A stretch of 64,000 nucleotides of DNA from Chryseobacterium populi (GTDB lineage: Bacteria > Bacteroidota > Bacteroidia > Flavobacteriales > Weeksellaceae): NCBI RefSeq assembly GCF_000282115.1, contig NZ_AKJY01000012.1, positions 62,001 to 126,000 of the forward strand. The letters run 5' to 3'. Each line of letters starts with the position of its first letter. The stretch's first letter is position 1. Made by a program: the position numbers and the translations under genes. The notes under the pieces were generated by a model that saw only the letters and a list, made by a program, of their open reading frames with translations, was not told the DNA's origin and searched no databases. Below, piece by piece: positions 61,506-64,000 of this stretch.

Positions 61506-62413
61506 AAACACTAATAACCGGTATGACAGGTTTTGTAGGTCAGAATTTGTCAAAATACCTGATAGATAGACAAATAGAAGTGAATGGAATATCACTTCGA
61601 AATGAATCCTGGAAAAATGCATTGGGCAATAATGTAGATGCCATTATTCATTTGGCAGGAAAGGCACATGATACAGAAAACACTTCAGAAGAAGATATTT
61701 ATTTTAAAGTCAATAGGGATTTAACCATTGAATTATTCAATGAATTTTTAAAATCTGAAATTAAAGATTTTTTCTTTTTTAGTTCGGTAAAAGCAGTTGC
61801 AGATACTGTAGAAGTTGTATTGAAGGAAGATATTAAAGGAAATCCACAAACACCTTATGGAAAGTCAAAATTTGAGGCGGAGCAACATTTACAGAACCAA
61901 AAATTGCCTGAAGGCAAAAGATTGTTTATAATACGTCCATGTATGATTCATGGTCCCGGTAATAAAGGAAACTTAAACCTTTTATATAAAATAGTTGAAA
62001 AAGGAATTCCTTGGCCGCTGGCCGGCTTTAAAAACGAACGCTCATTTTTAAGCATTGATAATCTTTGCTATTTAATGCATCATATGTTGGAGAAAAAAAC
62101 AGTTGCGTCCGGTATTTATCACTTTGCAGATGATGAAAATATTTCCACAAACAAATTGATACAAATTATATCTAGAGTATTAGGAAAGAAATCTAAACTA
62201 TGGAATATTCCTTCCGGATTCATTAAAGGTATTGTGAAAATAGGTGATATATTACCGTTGCCACTCAATTCGGAACGCTTAAAAAAGCTAACTGAAAGTT
62301 ATGTAGTTTCGAACCAAAAAATAAAAAACGCACTAGAAATAAAACAACTACCTTTATCGGCAGAAGAAGGATTGGTTAGTACCATTACAAGTTTTAAAAA
62401 TAATAAAAAATGA
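61502..62413 (+). CDS. NAD-dependent SDR, WbpV-like sugar reductase
   Basis: A 303-residue extended SDR. The glycine motif is MKTLITGMTGFVGQNLSKYL. HLAGKAHDTENTSEED and the active site SSVKAVAD...YGKSK match enzymes that reduce UDP-4-keto-6-deoxy-HexNAc to UDP-QuiNAc (WbpV type). The WbpM-like dehydratase at 36726 would supply the keto sugar. It overlaps both neighbours by 4 bases (ATGA) and precedes the initiating transferase, so the first sugar of the unit may be QuiNAc or FucNAc. Confidence 0.82.
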   Translation: MKTLITGMTGFVGQNLSKYLIDRQIEVNGISLRNESWKNALGNNVDAIIHLAGKAHDTENTSEEDIYFKVNRDLTIELFNEFLKSEIKDFFFFSSVKAVADTVEVVLKEDIKGNPQTPYGKSKFEAEQHLQNQKLPEGKRLFIIRPCMIHGPGNKGNLNLLYKIVEKGIPWPLAGFKNERSFLSIDNLCYLMHHMLEKKTVASGIYHFADDENISTNKLIQIISRVLGKKSKLWNIPSGFIKGIVKIGDILPLPLNSERLKKLTESYVVSNQKIKNALEIKQLPLSAEEGLVSTITSFKNNKK

Positions 62414-62961
62414 TACGTATTTTCGATTTTATCTTTTCATTTGTAGGAATTCTTTTTTTATGGCCAGTAGGCATAATACTTTATCTTGTTGGTATTTTTG
62501 ATACAGGCTCACCCATTTTTGTACAGGAAAGAGTAGGACGTTATAAAAAACCTTTTAAACTGATTAAATTCAGAACAATGCATGTGAATACAAAATCTGT
62601 TGCCACCCATTTATCAAACCAATCTTCCGTGACAAAATTTGGAGGGTTTCTAAGAAAATCCAAATTGGATGAACTTCCTCAATTGATTAATGTGTTAATT
62701 GGAGATATGAGCTTGGTAGGACCCAGACCCAATCTTTTTAATCAGGTAGAACTCATAGAAGAAAGAGACAAACGAGGTGTGTATAACGCAGTCCCCGGCA
62801 TTACAGGGCTTGCCCAAATTAATGAAATCGATATGTCTACACCAAAAGATTTAGCAGAAAAAGATGCTGAAATGCTTCAGAATCTTACACTTTCTGATTA
62901 TTTTCAATATATTTTTGCAACGGTAAGTGGTAAAGGGCAGGGAGATAGAATCCAAAAGTAA
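62410..62961 (+). CDS. PglC-like initiating phosphosugar transferase
   Basis: A 183-residue monotopic enzyme that transfers a phosphosugar from a UDP-sugar to undecaprenyl phosphate, starting the repeat unit. One re-entrant N-terminal helix is present (FDFIFSFVGILFLWPVGIIL). Family blocks are FVQERVGRYKKPFKLIKFRT, LDELPQLINVLIGDMSLVGP and PGITGLAQINEID. It is the small PglC form without the WbaP/WcaJ N-terminal membrane domain. Confidence 0.92.
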   Translation: MIRIFDFIFSFVGILFLWPVGIILYLVGIFDTGSPIFVQERVGRYKKPFKLIKFRTMHVNTKSVATHLSNQSSVTKFGGFLRKSKLDELPQLINVLIGDMSLVGPRPNLFNQVELIEERDKRGVYNAVPGITGLAQINEIDMSTPKDLAEKDAEMLQNLTLSDYFQYIFATVSGKGQGDRIQK

Positions 62962-63025
62962 TATTTTTAGGCTACTTTTTGATAAAATTATAATAAGTGG
63001 GAATATAGAAAGAAGCACAATGAAT

Positions 63026-63058
63026 TTTGATTTGATTTCTCCGAAATAAATACATTTG
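63026..63058 (+). promoter_or_regulatory. Promoter within the locus, before the aminotransferase
   Basis: TTTG (63026-63029), a 21-base spacer and TACATTTG (63051-63058) lie in the 116-base gap before the aminotransferase. It predicts a start near 63065, 13 bases before the ATG. No other part of the locus has such a large gap with promoter-like elements. Confidence 0.5.
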
Positions 63059-63077
63059 TTATTAGTTATAAAATGAT

Positions 63078-64000
63078 ATGAAAGATAAAATTTGGCTCTC
63101 CTCACCTCATCTCACTGGAAGAGAAATATTTTTTGTAGAAGATGCTTTTCAGAAAAACTGGGTGACTTCATTAGGTGAAAATATCAATGAATTTGAAAAT
63201 AGTTTACAGAGATATCTTCATGGAAATGTTCAGATTTGCGCACTCAATTCAGCTACTTCGGCTATTCATCTTGCATTAGTAATTCTAGGTATTACAGCTG
63301 GTGACGAGGTTATAACATCTTCATTTTCTTTTATTGCTTCAGCCAACCCTATTGCCTATCAAGGTGCAATTCCTGTTTTTGTAGACTCTGAAAAAGATAC
63401 CTGGAATATGTCTCCGGCAGCTTTACAGGAAGCTATTGAAGGCAGAATCTCAAAAGGGAATAAACCAAAAGCAATCATAGTTGTTCACCTGTATGGAATG
63501 CCTGCAAAAATGGATGAAGTTTTATCAATTGCAGCAAAATATGAAATTCCTGTCATTGAAGATGCAGCCGAAGCATTAGGTTCTAAATATAAAGGAAATG
63601 CTTGTGGAACATTTGGACGTTTCGGAATTTTATCTTTTAACGGAAATAAAATAATTACGACATCAGGAGGCGGAGCATTGGTTTGCCATACTCAGGAAGA
63701 TAAAGACAAAACGGTTTTCCTTTCTACCCAGGCGAGAGATAATGCACCGCATTATCAACATTCGCATATCGGCTATAATTACAGAATGAGTAATATCTCT
63801 GCAGGAATAGGACGTGGTCAGATGGAAGTTTTAAATGACAGAGTTGATGCCCGCAGAAAAATGCAGAGTTTCTATGTAGATATATTTAAGGATATTGATG
63901 GAGTAGAAGTGCTTTCAGAACCAGGTACAGATTTTTATTCCAATCACTGGTTGTCTGCAATCACTGTAGATGCTTCGAAAACAGGTAAAACCCGTGAAGA
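63078..64000 (+). CDS. DegT/DnrJ/EryC1/StrS aminotransferase (cut by window end)
   Basis: The first 307 residues of a PLP-dependent sugar aminotransferase; the stop lies beyond the window. It begins MKDKIWLSSPHLTGREIFFV, as PglE-type enzymes do. PLP-contact regions are NSATSAIHLALVILG and VIEDAAEALGSKYKGNACGT, with the PLP lysine in SFNGNKIITTSGGGALV. It differs from the LegC-type gene at 47703. A role with the WbpM-like dehydratase to make UDP-4-amino sugars such as bacillosamine is likely. Confidence 0.88.
   Translation, partial: MKDKIWLSSPHLTGREIFFVEDAFQKNWVTSLGENINEFENSLQRYLHGNVQICALNSATSAIHLALVILGITAGDEVITSSFSFIASANPIAYQGAIPVFVDSEKDTWNMSPAALQEAIEGRISKGNKPKAIIVVHLYGMPAKMDEVLSIAAKYEIPVIEDAAEALGSKYKGNACGTFGRFGILSFNGNKIITTSGGGALVCHTQEDKDKTVFLSTQARDNAPHYQHSHIGYNYRMSNISAGIGRGQMEVLNDRVDARRKMQSFYVDIFKDIDGVEVLSEPGTDFYSNHWLSAITVDASKTGKTRE

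Noticed and set aside
1-64000. tRNA genes, CRISPR arrays, insertion sequences or prophage
   Set aside because: No cloverleaf-like sequences, spaced direct repeats, transposase or integrase genes were seen by eye; a tRNA and CRISPR scan would settle this.

Overview
The window looks like chromosomal DNA of a flavobacterium, most likely Chryseobacterium or a close Weeksellaceae relative. This rests on the AT-rich sequence, the recurring Bacteroidetes -7 promoter element TAnnTTTG, an S16 protein with a long Ala/Glu tail, a subclass B1 metallo-beta-lactamase and the general gene content. I saw no tRNA, CRISPR array, transposase or phage gene.

Positions 1-36,400 are mainly housekeeping and short accessory operons. 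They hold rpsP-rimM; a reverse block with a serine hydrolase and two regulators; a surface-repeat protein with a CDP-alcohol phosphotransferase; asnS and rpoN; an acyl-CoA synthetase; an ECF sigma factor with a membrane partner; the RNase P RNA; a PPK2 kinase; a DUF1573 protein; valS; a PfkB kinase, a hydrolase and an HD protein; and a DUF72 protein. Next come a class I ribonucleotide reductase operon (nrdB, a 95-residue protein, nrdA) and a MacAB-like exporter (one ATPase, two permeases, one adaptor). Then come an ArnT-like glycosyltransferase, a CcrA-like metallo-beta-lactamase, a Fur-family regulator facing a flavoprotein across a perfect 25-bp palindrome, glyA and recX. Intergenic spacers carry small repeats, some shared between distant sites.

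Positions 36,700-64,000 are one exopolysaccharide/capsule locus, all on the + strand and mostly with tiny gaps or 4-bp overlaps. It begins with a membrane 4,6-dehydratase and Wza/Wza/Wzc export genes. Two UDP-sugar dehydrogenases and a UDP-GlcNAc 2-epimerase follow. Next is a nonulosonic acid set resembling legionaminic acid synthesis: dehydratase, LegC aminotransferase, NeuD/PglD acetyltransferase, NeuB/LegI, NeuC/LegG and a PtmE-like CBS-nucleotidyltransferase.

After that set lies an unusual four-gene insert: a divergent second NeuB, an SpsF-like cytidylyltransferase, a YhcH/NanQ-like anomerase and a secreted sialidase-like Asp-box protein. The locus continues with Wzy, a putative GT-B transferase carrying sialyltransferase-like HP and SS motifs, Wzx, an acetyltransferase, a GT4 glycosyltransferase, a WbpV-like SDR, a PglC-like initiating phosphosugar transferase, and an aminotransferase cut by the window end.

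The simplest reading is a Wzx/Wzy-dependent surface glycan containing a legionaminic-like sugar and possibly a second, unidentified nonulosonic acid. The divergent NeuB/SpsF/YhcH/sialidase-like module is the best candidate for undescribed biology.
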